DNA from: Oryzias latipes
Taxonomy: Eukaryota > Chordata > Actinopteri > Beloniformes > Adrianichthyidae
DNA length: 64,000 nt
Assembly (NCBI RefSeq): GCF_002234675.1
Contig: NC_019866.2
Location: forward strand, 23,930,955-23,994,954
Direction of reading: 5' to 3'
Under the pieces are notes generated by a model. That model was given only the letters and a program-made list of their open reading frames with translations. It had not been told where the DNA came from and made no database searches. The first letter of the stretch is position 1, and each line of letters begins with the position of its first letter. The position numbers and the translations under genes are program-made. Shown here piece by piece: positions 42,110 to 54,097 of the stretch.

Positions 42110-43010
42110 GGACCATAGACTGTATATGAGAACTGGAGCGACTGAGTGTGATGTTACCCAAACTTCAACCAAATGATGTCAATTCAGTTGCCAATACAGA
42201 CACCACCAGGTTGGAACAACAAATTGTCAGAAAGGAGGGATTGGCCCAAGTTAGTCTGAATCAAGATTTCAGTGGGAACTACTCTAGCCCAGTGGTCCCC
42301 AACCACCGGGGACACTTGGCACCGGGGGCGGCGGACCGGTACCGGGCCGCGGGAAATTTTGGCACCGGGACGCACAGAAAGAAAAAATAATTTCCATTTT
42401 TTTTTGTTTTTTTTGAAAAAAACGTTTTATTATGAAAAGGGACCGGATTCTCTCTGTTACATCCATCACACTTAACGCACGTCAAAGTTGCGACACCAAA
42501 CATCATGTGATACACACCTTGCGTTGCACCTCAACCCCCCCCCCACACACACACACACACCGGTCCGCGGTAAACGTGCCTTGCGCTGTACCGGTCCGCG
42601 GTGACAGAAAGGTTGGGGACCACTGCTCTAGCCAATCAGGTTTTTGAAGGCCACACCCTTTCCACTTAAAAGCAAGTTTCTGTCAATCAAATGTTTCAAA
42701 CATTCAAAGTGAGACCATTAACTTTTATTGAGGCATCTGGTTGGCCAGTTTATAACTTGAATAACTTAAACTACACAAAACATATCATGAAACAATGAAG
42801 ATTATTAAGAACATGTTAAAAAAGGTATCAGAGAAAGAATGGTTCTTCTGACCAATAGAATGACTGAGGAACAGCTGTTTACTTCTCTATAGAAGTCTAT
42901 GGGGTTCTGGCTTTTTGGAACCAGCAGGTACTTCCTGTTTGGAACACAAGGGGGGAGGAGACACACTCCAGTTCTCAAAGACAGTCAATGGGGCAGACCA
43001 TGGGTTGACT
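42110..43010 (+). repeat. dispersed repeat interrupted by an hAT MITE
   Basis: Flanks 42110-42289 and 42626-43010 belong together: removing the MITE and one copy of its duplication restores 'ctctagccaatcagg'. The text relates to 36080-36540 in inverted orientation. The element carrying it was not identified. Confidence 0.55.
42290..42625. mobile_element. hAT-type MITE with intact 8-bp duplication
   Basis: Terminal inverted repeats CAGTGGTCCCCAACC and GGTTGGGGACCACTG bound a 336-bp element. The target duplication CTCTAGCC is perfect at 42282-42289 and 42626-42633. Eight-base duplications and CAG-type ends are hAT hallmarks. The interior is GC-rich with subterminal 'accggtccgcgg' inverted words, an A/T block and a short AC microsatellite. 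It codes for nothing. Confidence 0.93.
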
Positions 43011-43434
43011 CGTGGTAATGGGCGCAGCAAAACTCCAGTCATTCTGCCATTTTTTGTTCATGTTTAGGGTTCACAATATTTTTATGTAGGGGTGTCACAT
43101 CATCATGTTAATTGTGATTAATTAATAACAGACAGTTTAGCGTGCAATTTTTTATGAAAATGGCGTTAATGTCTTGCTTCCGTCAGTCCGTTACTGTATA
43201 ATAATGCACACCTGGAAGGGCGCGTTGTCATACAGCATGGTTGTATGCCATACTGTATGGTATTATCATACAGTATGGAGTACATACACTGACCAAAAAT
43301 ATAAACGCAACACTTTTGTTATTGCTCCCATTTTTTATGGTATGAACTCAAAGATGTGAAACATTTTCCACATACACAAAATAACCAGTTCTCTGAAATA
43401 TTGTTCACAAATCTGTCTAAATCTGTGATAGTGA

Positions 43435-45725
43435 ATTTGTAGAAATGATAAACCCTGAAAACACCTCTGGTGCCAATGTTGATGAAATGCTGAATTCTGT
43501 TACTTCTAGCATCTTGAATGTTCTGGATGCCATTGCCCCTATGAAGGTTAAATTGAGAAAACATAGACAGAAAGCTCCCTGGAGGAACGATGATCTAGTC
43601 AGGGCACAGAAACAACAGTGCCGCAGAGCTGAGCGAAAGTGGCGCAAGTCAAAACTCCAGGTTCATTATGAAATGTATAAGGGGGAGTTGTACGCTTACA
43701 ACCAGATCTTATGCAGAACAAGAGAAAGGTACTTCTCTGAAATCATTGGAAGTTGCAGCAGCAACTCTCGTGTCCTGTTCACAACAGTAAACAGATTAAC
43801 TAACCCTCCAACCCAGCTACCAATAGAACTGGTTTGCACACCTAAATGTAATGAGTTTGCTGTATTTTTTAATGACAAGGTTCAGGGCATTAAAAAAGCC
43901 ATCAACTCCACAACACATATAACTATCGAACGGCCACCTACTCACTCTAAGCTGACTCACTTTGTACCTGTCACTGACCAAACTGTCCAAGAGACCATCA
44001 CCCGTCTGAGCTCGTCTACATGCTGCCTTGATGTGTTACCCACTAGATTTCTAAAGTCTGTCCTGAACAGTGTGTTGCCATCAATTACTCAAATAGTTAA
44101 CATGTCTCTTCAATCTGGAATATTTCCAGAGGCCTTAAAAACTGCAGTCATTAAACCTCTCCTGAAGAAAAACGGTCTTGATCCCACTGTACTGAATAAT
44201 TACAGACCTATCTCTAATCTGCCATTTTTAGGAAAAGTCCTTGAAAAAGTTGTCTACCAACAGCTCACTGATTTTCTCTTATTAAACAATTCATTTGATG
44301 TTTTCCAGTCAGGTTTTAGACCCCATCATAGCACAGAAACTGCTCTTATCAAGGTAACCAACGACATCCGCCTGAACACTGATGATGGCAAAGTCTCTGT
44401 CTTAATCCTGCTAGACCTGAGCGCTGCCTTTGATACTGTTGATCATGGGATCCTTTTGCACAGACTCCAAGACTGGGTTGGCATCTCTGGATCTGCCCTA
44501 AGTTGGCTCAAGTCTTATCTAGAAGACAGGAAATATTTTGTTGAAATTGGGAGTTGTGTCTCAGACTACATGGCCTTGACTTGTGGTGTGCCCCAGGGAT
44601 CGATCCTGGGACCCCTTCTGTTCAACCTCTACATGCTGCCACTAGGGCAGTTAATATGCAGTAATAACATATCTTATCACAACTATGCAGATGATACTCA
44701 GATCTATGTGTCACTGACAACAGGTGAATATGGGCCGGTGGATTCACTCAGCCACTGCCTCCAACAGATCAGTGCGTGGATGCAGAACAACTTTCTCCAG
44801 CTAAACTCAAACAAGACCGAAGTTATTATTTTTGGCCCACAGAAACAAAGAGAAAGTCTCAGCAGCTACCTTCATTCTCTGTCTCTTAAACCCTCAAATC
44901 AAGTCAGAAATCTAGGGGTAATCATGGACTTTGACCTGAACTTTAACAGCCATATCAAGTCAGTAACATCAGCGGCATTTTACCATCTGAAAAACATTGC
45001 CAAAATCAAAAATATAGTGTCAAAGCGAGACCTGGAGATACTTATTCATGCATTTGTCTCCAGTAGGTTAGACTACTGTAACGGCCTGCTCACCGGCCTC
45101 TCCAAACGAGCTGTAAAACAGCTTCAGTACATCCAGAATGCTGCTGCGCGAGTCCTGACCAGAACCAGGAAGTATGATCACATTAGTCCTGTGCTCAGGT
45201 CTCTGCACTGGCTCCCTGTACCTCAAAGAATAGACTTCAAAGCAGCTCTGCTTGTGTACAAGTCTCTCCATGGCCGAGCACCAAAGTCCATCTCTGACAT
45301 GTTAGTGCCATATGAACCATCTCGTACTCTGAGGACCTCAGGGGCCGGCCTCCTGTTGATTCCCAGAGTCAGAACTAAACAAGGGGAATCAGCGTTTCAA
45401 TATTCTGCAACTAAAATCTGGAACAGCCTCCCTGAAGTCGTAAGACAGGCCTCTTCTGTGTTCATGTTCAAATCTAGACTTAAAACATTTCTGTTTAGCC
45501 GTGTATATGACTGAAAGGTCCTATCTGCACTTTTCTTTCCTTTCCTTCCTTTATTTTTAAATCAGTTTTCAATTTTTTTTTTCTTTTCTTTTAAAGTAAA
45601 TTTTATGTTGATTATTTCTATGATGTATTGTGATTTTAATGCATTCTTCTGTTTTGTGAAGCACCTTGAATTACTTTGTGTATGAATTGTGCTATACAAA
45701 TAAACTTGCCTTGCCTTGCCTTGCC
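43435..45725 (+). mobile_element. L2-clade LINE, 5'-truncated
   Basis: Inserted in the Tc1 left arm with the 6-bp duplication TAGTGA (43429-43434 and 45726-45731). The 5' end opens directly inside the coding frame, so the endonuclease domain is missing through truncation. The 3' UTR ends gtgctatacaaataaa plus a CTTGC tandem tail (about 45706-45725), typical of fish L2-type elements. The long intact frame and clean junctions suggest a recent insertion. Confidence 0.9.
43445..45514 (+). CDS. L2 reverse transcriptase (partial ORF2)
   Basis: A frame of 689 codons. It remains open upstream to the truncation point, so the first Met is not the natural start. Residue positions are approximate. Residues 1-200 are the linker after the missing endonuclease. 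Reverse-transcriptase motifs follow: KNGLDPTVLNNYRPISNLPF (about 245-265), FQSGFRPHHSTETAL (290-305), DLSAAFDTVDH (325-336, first catalytic Asp), GVPQGSILGPLLFNLY (380-396) and NYADDTQIY (415-424, the catalytic Asp pair). The C-terminal region (YCNGLL, ILTRTRKYDHISPVL, LHWLPVPQRIDFK) is typical of L2/CR1 elements. There are no internal stops. Without the endonuclease it is not autonomous. Confidence 0.93.
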   Translation: MINPENTSGANVDEMLNSVTSSILNVLDAIAPMKVKLRKHRQKAPWRNDDLVRAQKQQCRRAERKWRKSKLQVHYEMYKGELYAYNQILCRTRERYFSEIIGSCSSNSRVLFTTVNRLTNPPTQLPIELVCTPKCNEFAVFFNDKVQGIKKAINSTTHITIERPPTHSKLTHFVPVTDQTVQETITRLSSSTCCLDVLPTRFLKSVLNSVLPSITQIVNMSLQSGIFPEALKTAVIKPLLKKNGLDPTVLNNYRPISNLPFLGKVLEKVVYQQLTDFLLLNNSFDVFQSGFRPHHSTETALIKVTNDIRLNTDDGKVSVLILLDLSAAFDTVDHGILLHRLQDWVGISGSALSWLKSYLEDRKYFVEIGSCVSDYMALTCGVPQGSILGPLLFNLYMLPLGQLICSNNISYHNYADDTQIYVSLTTGEYGPVDSLSHCLQQISAWMQNNFLQLNSNKTEVIIFGPQKQRESLSSYLHSLSLKPSNQVRNLGVIMDFDLNFNSHIKSVTSAAFYHLKNIAKIKNIVSKRDLEILIHAFVSSRLDYCNGLLTGLSKRAVKQLQYIQNAAARVLTRTRKYDHISPVLRSLHWLPVPQRIDFKAALLVYKSLHGRAPKSISDMLVPYEPSRTLRTSGAGLLLIPRVRTKQGESAFQYSATKIWNSLPEVVRQASSVFMFKSRLKTFLFSRVYD

Positions 45726-45809
45726 TAGTGAGCACTTCTCCTTTCCCAAGACAATCTATCCCACCTCACAGGTGTGCCACATCAAGATGCTGATTAGACA
45801 GCATGATTA

Positions 45810-46163
45810 TTGAACAGGTGTGCCTTAGACTGGCCACAAGAAAAGGCCACTCTGAAACCTTCAGTTCTATCACACAGCACAAGACCACAGATGTCGCAAG
45901 TTTTGAGGAAGCGTGCAATTGGCATGCTGATAGCAGGAATGTCCACCAGAGCTGTTGCTAGGGAATTGAATGTCCATTTCTCCACCATAAGCTGTCTCCA
46001 AAGGCGTTTCCGAGAATTTGGCAGGACATCCAACCGGCCTCACAACCCCAGACCACATGTAACCACACCAGCCCAAGACCTCCACATCCAGTATGTCCAC
46101 CTCCAAGATCGTCTGAGACCAGCCACTCGGACAGCTCATGATGCTCACTCGGACAGCTTATGA
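45810..46163 (+). pseudogene. Tc1 transposase N-terminal remnant
   Basis: The frame continues from the transposase start at 45891 (MSQVLRKRAIGMLIAGMSTR) through a helix-turn-helix DNA-binding region (AVARELNVHFSTISCLQRRF and a GRTSNRPHNP linker) to LQDRLRPATRTA. It then runs into duplicated 'actcggacagct' words and the right terminal repeat. The DDE catalytic domain, about 250 residues in the family, is absent, so no active enzyme can be made. Confidence 0.9.
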
Positions 46164-46239
46164 ACTCGGACAGTTCATACCATAAAAAATGGGAGCAATA
46201 ACAAAAGTGTTGCGTTTATATTTTTGGTCAGTGTAGTAT

Positions 46240-47730
46240 GGCATTATCCCTCATACATAGTCATTTGCGAAAAATACAAATATCACATCAGTTTTTAGAA
46301 CCTCATTCCTGTTATATTTATAAGTTTAACTTGCTTTTATTTCCCAAAAAAGTAAACAATTTCAAACACGTTGTCATGGTAACGGGTCCAGCCCACAAAA
46401 AGTGGTTGTCATGATAAGCAAAGCATCATGTCAGAGGGAAAATTCACCTCTTAGTGCTTGTATTTGTGCAGATGGACACGCTAAAGTTTGTTTCAAAGAA
46501 ACAAAGTTAAATTAGTGCACTCGACCTGATGTTTTTTTATTTTACTTCAAGGGTTCAAGATAGAAAGAAAATCCCCCTTGGTGGTGTGAAAGTCAAGTTT
46601 GAAGTCTGTTATGATAAAAAAAAAAAAAAACAGAATACGCCTAGTACTGAACGTAGATCAACGTAGAACATGAACTGTGCGCAATTGTTGCGCTGTTTAT
46701 TTGCAATTCATAAGTGATTCCTGTGACAGTTGTTTAATCTGAACATGATATTAGCACAGAATACACGCGATATAAAGGTTATACATCGGTGGTACACGTA
46801 CTGTAACTCCGTTAGACGTTCGTGGAACGGTCGTGGAAAGACACATATTTTTGTAAGCATCTTGCAAAAATCATGCACAATTGATTTAAATTATGATTGC
46901 GTATAGATTACATAAAATATGGATAAACTGCATAATTTTCCACCGATCAAAAATTAAAAAACAGCTTAAATCCGATTTCACTTACAGACCCGTCGACAGA
47001 AACCCTCGACGGACATCGACGAATGACGAACGCAAGAAACTCTAATGAATTACGTATATCAAGCATGAATCAAGAAAAAGCGAAATTTCATAGGTTCAAA
47101 ATACAAAAAATGCACTTAGTGGCTGTGTGACACAGCCTTACGTTCCTGACAAAGACAGTGGACATGCCTCTTTTGAAGCTTTCTGGAATTTTTAAGGAGG
47201 CGCTAATCTTAAAAACATGAATAGACCGCGGAGCATTTAACCTTTTTATTCCAGCTCCTCTAAAAAATATGAGAAAGCTCCAAACATTTTTTGACCTCTT
47301 TCCAAAGATGTTTTCAGCGTTTCTGCCAATATTGGCAGAATTAAAAAAGGCTTGAGTCTTTTTACTAAGTATTTACTCACAAAGTGGACTTTATTTTATG
47401 GTTTTTCTCTGAGAAAAAAATGACAATGGAAGGTTTTTAAACAAATGCAAAATTTAAACAGGGTGACAAGTGTTCGAAGTAAATAATGAATTGTTTACAT
47501 ATCCTGAAAAAAAAGAACAATCTTCCGAAGATTATCCTTAAAATACTTTTTCTTGTATGTTTTGTGTTTTGTACATTTTACTCAAATTGGATTTTAAAAT
47601 CAAAAAGGAAAAACATGCTCAGGAGTACATAAAAATAAAGCTGATAATCAAATGCTTATCTGATGGAAATGTGTTCCTCTACATAATGCAGAACACTTTG
47701 AATTGAAGAAGAAAAAGATGTTTTACTGCA
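46240..47730. other. intergenic, no gene seen
   Basis: Mostly AT-rich. The part 46650-47060 is richer in CpG and in acgt/cgat words (cgtagatcaacgtag, gacgttcgtggaacgg, ccctcgacggacatcgacg) and looks unlike its surroundings; it may be an unclassified non-autonomous element. No frame of note. Confidence 0.45.
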
Positions 47731-47915
47731 TGGTGGTGGTTAGCACTCTCACCTCTCAACCCCAGCTGGGTCTTTTCTGTGTGGAATCTGCATGTTCTCC
47801 TCGTGCATTTTTTGTGGGTTTTCTCCGCTTCCTAAAGCGTTCCAGAAATATGTTTGCTAGGTTTATTGGTGACTCCAGGTCCCAGGCCTAAACTGCCCTT
47901 ACAGGTGGATGCAGG
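47731..47915 (+). mobile_element. tRNA-type SINE, degraded copy
   Basis: Words 'ggtggttagcactctcacc', 'gcatgttctcctcgtgcat' and 'ttggtgactcca' match the family at 12398. The box B region is damaged. Confidence 0.65.
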
Positions 47916-48499
47916 TAAAAAAAAAAAAGGCAAACTTGCACTGGACACACAGATGGGCTGCACAAAATATCAAGGTGGTAGACCGCTTCGTGAGCCTGCA
48001 GATAGAAGATTTTAATGCTTTTTTTTTTTTTTTGGTAATTTTTTTTCAGATCAACCTTTTCTTTCTGAAAACATTTCTCTCCGTGGCTATAATTTCCTCT
48101 TGATGTATTGATAAAACTGGCCCTCTGAGAAAAAAAGTGTAATTACATGCTCCAGCACATAAGAGAACATCTGTCTAAAGGGCCTGCTCTCCTAACCTAC
48201 CACCTATGTGCTCTGAAGCAGGTGTTTCCCATGAGGCATTTGGTCTGTAATGTGGGACATCGTGGAGGTAGAAGGAAGAGGTGTGCATGTTTTTTATGAT
48301 CAACCTGACACCTTGTTATTTTCTTATGATCAAAGGTTTGGCTACTCGAAATGAAGCTTCTTGTGGAGCTGAGCGTGTAGAACAGATGGAGAATCCAGCT
48401 TCAGCTCCACCAGAACTTGAACTTAATCCCATTAATAATTCTACTAAAGTAGATTTAGTGTGGAATTAAAAGTATTTTAAAACATATATGTAGAAGACT

Positions 48500-48880
48500 G
48501 TGGGGAGAGAAGCCATGTTGTTGGTTCAGAGACTGATGCAGAGACAGGAGGCAGCAGAGATGAAGATGCTGAGGTTCTCTTTGGGACCAGGATGGATCAG
48601 GAATGAATCCATCAGAGGAACAGATCATGGTACATCAATGCAGGGAAGCAGATGGAGATGTTTGAGAGGAGGAACAGTGTTGATGTTGGGACAAGGATGC
48701 TGAGGTTGGAGCTAACAGGACAGAGAGGAAGACCAAAGAGGAGGGTCATGGAGGTAGAGGAGGATGACCTGAAAGTGTTTGGTATGAGTGAGGAGGATCC
48801 AGAGGAGAAGTTAGATGGAGGTAGATGTTGTGCTGGGATGAGTGTTGAAGGGAACAGCAAAAGAACAAAATAAAGTAAAC
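48500..48880 (+). mobile_element. RTE/Rex3-like LINE 3' fragment
   Basis: Reads the C-terminal end typical of RTE (fish Rex3-like) elements: AAEMKMLRF and WIRNESIRGT in one frame, then after a frameshift RMLRLELTGQRGRPKRRVME and VEEDDLKVFGMSEED. There are frame breaks and no reverse-transcriptase core. It abuts TTAA MITE copy 4. Confidence 0.75.
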
Positions 48881-48890
48881 TTTAGCGACT

Positions 48891-49145
48891 TTAACCCTTG
48901 TGCTATCTTAGATGACCCAACTCCCAATGGTAAAGTGCCTAGTTTAGAACAAGGGTTAAGCTGGGTCATCTAGACCCACTAGACAGTGCTCTGAACCTTT
49001 TATATTCAATGATTTGTGATCTTCACTGGTGTCCATGGATTACATGAAATCTTTCCACCTTTATCCACCTTTGTCATGGTAGGGAGAACACGTCAATGTA
49101 AGGGGGGGGGGGGGGGGGGGTCATCTAAGATAGCACAAGGGTTAA
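48891..49145. mobile_element. TTAA MITE, copy 4, rearranged
   Basis: Two pieces. 48891-48958 is a miniature TTAA-CCCTTGTGC to AGAACAAGGG-TTAA unit lacking most of the interior. 48959-49145 is the body of a second, inverted copy missing its left end but retaining GATAGCACAAGGG-TTAA at the right. A G-run of about 19 (about 49102-49120) replaces the short G-rich word found in other copies. Confidence 0.8.
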
Positions 49146-50755
<1,610 letters not shown>

Positions 50756-52890
50756 AAGATGTGAGTAAGCTGACAGAGGCTCAAAGAGGTACAATGACAA
50801 AGCAAGTACGTAAGAGATACAGCCGGATGTCCATACCTGAAGCATTGGAAACTGCCAAACAAAGGCTCTTAGCCTTGAGCAGCCGCCTAAAGAGGTACAC
50901 AACAGACAATGTAGCCAGACGGATAAACAGGCTGTTTGCAACTCGGCCTGCGAAAGTGTAAGCTTAGTGGCAGGGGCAAAACAGTCGATCAGACCCACCA
51001 AGGCTAGAAACAGAACAGTACTGGAAAAGTATATGGTAGAAAGAGACAGCATAGAACATCAATGCCCAGTGGCTGGTCTCTCTGAGAAAAGAATATAGGA
51101 ACCTCCCTGGACAGAATCCAGTATCAATCACAGTGGCAGACATCCAAGAAAGGGTCTCAGGTATGAAGAACTGGACAGCACCGGGCCCTGACATGATACA
51201 TGCCTTCTGGCTTAAGAAGCTTACCACACTCCACGAGCGCCTGGCAGCACAAATGAACCAGCTTCTAAGAGATGGGACTCACCCCGAATGGCTAACAGAA
51301 GGGCGAACTCTAAGAGCCTTCATAGAAAATTTGATGAAGCTGTGGAAAAAAAAACCTTGAAGCCAATGGGAAGCCACTTGCACAAGTGTCCATCAAATGT
51401 GGGATATATCAAGGTGACGCTCTGTCCCCACTGCTGTTCTGCATAGGTCTGAACCCCCTCAGTCAAATAATCAACAAGACTGGCTATGGATACCGACTCA
51501 GAAATGGGGCCAACATCAGTCACCTCCTCTACATGGATGACATCAAGCTATATGCTAAGAGCGAGCGTGACATTGACTCCCTGATCCACACCACCAGGAT
51601 CTACAGTACTGACATTGGGAGGTCATTCGGGCTCGAAAAATGCAGCCGGATGGTGACAAAGAGAGGCAAGGTAGTCCACACAGGAGGGGTCTCACTCCCA
51701 GAAGGAACAATAGCAGACATTGAGGACAGTTACAAGTACCTTGGAATTCCACAGCCAAATGGCAACCTGGAGCAGGCAACAAGGAAAGCTGCAACTGCTA
51801 AATACCTCCAACGAGTAAGGCAAGTCCTGAGAAGCCAATGGCAAGAACAAGACCTGGGCAATAAACAGCTACGCACTGTCAGTTATCAAATACCCTGCAG
51901 GAATAATATGATGGCCAAAGGAAGAGATACAGACCACAGATGTTAAAACACGAAAGCTCCTCACCATGCATGGAGGGTTCCATCCCAAATCCAGCACCCT
52001 GAGACTGTATGCTAGCCGCAATTGAGGAGGCCGAGTACTAGTGAGTGTAGAAGCTACTATCCAGGATGAAACATCCAAGATGCATGAGTACATCAAGCTC
52101 AAGGCCCCAACTGACAGTGTGCTCAGTGAATGTCTCAGGCAATGGAGAACTGAAGTGAAGTGGCTGATATCAAGAAGTCCTACCAATGGACCTGCAGGAC
52201 AGCACTGAAGCACTCATCCTGGCAGGTCAGGAACAAGCCCTGAGCACCAAAGCGATAGAAGCTCAGACCTACCACACCAGACAAGACCAAAGGTGTAGGT
52301 CGTGTAAAGAGGCACCTGGAACAATCCAGCACATAACTGCAGGGTGTAAGATGCTGGCAGGAAAAGCATACATGGAGCGCCACAATCAAGTGGCTGTAAT
52401 AATATAGAGGAACATGTGTGCAGAATATGAACTGGAAACCCCAAGGTCAAAATGGGAAACACCCCCGAAGGTGGTAGAGAATGAGAGAACAAAGATCCTG
52501 TGGGACTTGCAGATCCAGATTGATAGGATGGTAATGGCGAAACAACCAGACATTGTAGTGGTGGATAAAGAACAGAGGAAAGCCGTTGTGGTGGATGTGG
52601 CAGTGCCAAGCGATAGGAACATCAGGAAGAAGGAACATGAGAAACTGGAGAAATACCAGGGACTCAGAGAAGAACTGGAGAAAGCCTGGAAAGTGAAGGT
52701 GACAGTGGTGCCTGTGGTAATTGGAGCACTCGGGGCAGTAACCCCCAAGCTGGAGGAGTGGCTACAACAAGTACCTGGAAAGACCTCAGACCTCTCAGTC
52801 CAGAAGAGCGCAGTGCTAGGAACAGCTAAGATACTGCAGGACCCTCAAGCTCCCAGGCCTCTGGTAGAGGACCCGAGCGTGTGTGAGTAA
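50756..52890 (+). pseudogene. R4/Rex6-like LINE with reverse-transcriptase deletion
   Basis: Coding segments appear in order but in changing frames: N-terminal region 50761-50961; linker 51133-51330 (NWTAPGPDMIHAFW, LTEGRT); then directly LRAFIENLMKLWKK and reverse transcriptase from about 51386 (CGIYQGDALSPLLF, LLYMDDIKLYAKSE with the catalytic YMDD). Roughly the first half of the RT core, with the first catalytic Asp, is absent at about 51307. Next come a CCHC finger (CRSCKEAPGTIQHITAGC, about 52290-52343) and a PD-(D/E)K-type endonuclease (PDIVVVDKEQRKAVVVDV, from about 52546). RT plus a C-terminal restriction-like endonuclease marks the R2/R4/Dong/Rex6 group. Frameshifts and the deletion make it dead. 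A second copy's 3' end is at 1-150. Confidence 0.82.
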
Positions 52891-52918
52891 TCACCTGTGG
52901 AAGGATGAGAGGGGTGTT

Positions 52919-53704
52919 TTAAGATAAGATAAGATAAGATATTCCTTTATTAGTCCCATGATGTGGAAATTTCTTTGTTGCCGCAGCAGTACAGGTACAG
53001 AGAGCAATATATGAAAAAAAACGAAAAAAAACTATGGAGTCAATATACACACGTACATTTCCAAAAAAATGTGCATATTATCGGTTATTGCACAGGGTAA
53101 AAGGAATATGACAGAGCTGATGATGTTGGTTAACGTGGTTCACTGGGAGCAGCTAAGGTTGTACAGTCTAACGGCAGCAGGTAGAAACGACCTGCAGTGT
53201 CGCTCCTTCAGACACTTAGGATGTCTCAGTCTGAAGCTGAAGGAGCTGTACAGTGAGGACACAGACTCGTACATGGGGTGGGCGTCGTTCTCCATCATGG
53301 ATGATAGCTTAGCTACCATCCTCCTCTCTCCCACCTCCTGCATTGAGTCCAAAGGCAGCCCCAGAACGGAGCTGGCCTTCTTCACCAGCTTCTCCAGCTG
53401 CTTCCTGTCTGCTGCCGAGATGCCGCTGCACCAGCAGACCGCTCCATAAAAGAAAGATGATGCCACCACAGAGTCATAAAAAGTCTTTAGGAGTGATCCC
53501 TGCACTCCAAAAGACCTCAGTGTCCTCAACAGATAAAGTCTTCTCTGTCCTTTTTTGTACAGTGCTTCTGTATTGTCTGACCAGTCCAGGTGAACACCCA
53601 AGTACTTGTACAAATCTACTCTCTCAATGTCCCTTCCTTGGATGTTCACCGGTGCTAATGTAGAGTGAGTGTGCCTGCCAAAATCTACCACCAGCTTAAT
53701 AAAT
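52919..53704 (-). mobile_element. LINE 3' fragment (Rex1/L2-like), minus strand
   Basis: On the minus strand, residues from KLVVDFGRH through the RT/C-terminal region (VDLYKYLGVHLDWSDNTEAL, LRTLRSFGVQ, FYGAVCWCSG, FLPAAVRLYNLS) form one open frame of about 190 codons. It is followed by a 3' UTR and a TATCT-type tandem tail, seen on the plus strand as aagat units at 52919-52941. The 5' end is truncated. The clade assignment is tentative. Confidence 0.8.
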
Positions 53705-53721
53705 ATATATAGCCACTTGTC

Positions 53722-53825
53722 CAGGTGTACCCTGCCTTTGCCCACGAGTGACCCGGTTAGGCTACAGTAGCCCCGTCACCTTGAAAGGGACAAAACGGGT
53801 TTAGAAGATGAATAAATGAATGAAT
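53722..53825 (+). mobile_element. tRNA-type SINE, 3' end
   Basis: The words 'ccaggtgtaccctgcctttg', 'gttaggctacagtagcccc' and 'gaataaatgaatga' match the 3' end of the family at 12398. It directly abuts the LINE fragment. Confidence 0.6.
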
Positions 53826-54097
53826 TTTGGAGCTTTGGCCCTATTAACTAATGTCTACAGGCGTAAAATGGGCAAATCCGTAGACGACACGCAGATGACC
53901 CGCAGGAAACACAACTCACCAACACAAGTAAATGTACACATATTTCCTTTTTGAGCCCCCACAAACACTGCACTCCGTGCATGGCGCCTGTTAGTGCTGT
54001 TCAAGCGTTAGTTGCGCTGTCCTTGTGCATCCCTTGAATGGTTGGATGTAAGAAATGTAGAAAGTAGGCAAATGTCCTGGGTATCCTACAGGCATCT

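Larger units (their letters stand above)
43287..46233 (+). mobile_element. Tc1-like transposon, internally deleted, carrying an L2
   Basis: The ends begin CACTGACCAAAAATATAAAC and are identical inverted repeats for about 62 bases, flanked by the TA duplication (43285-43286 and 46234-46235). The left arm runs to 43434, an L2 retrotransposon follows (43435-45725), and the element resumes at 45726 with 5' UTR and the start of a transposase. Only the N-terminal DNA-binding part survives; the catalytic DDE half is deleted just before the right terminal repeat. It is therefore non-autonomous but could be mobilised by a full-length relative. Near-perfect ends suggest recent activity. Confidence 0.93.
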
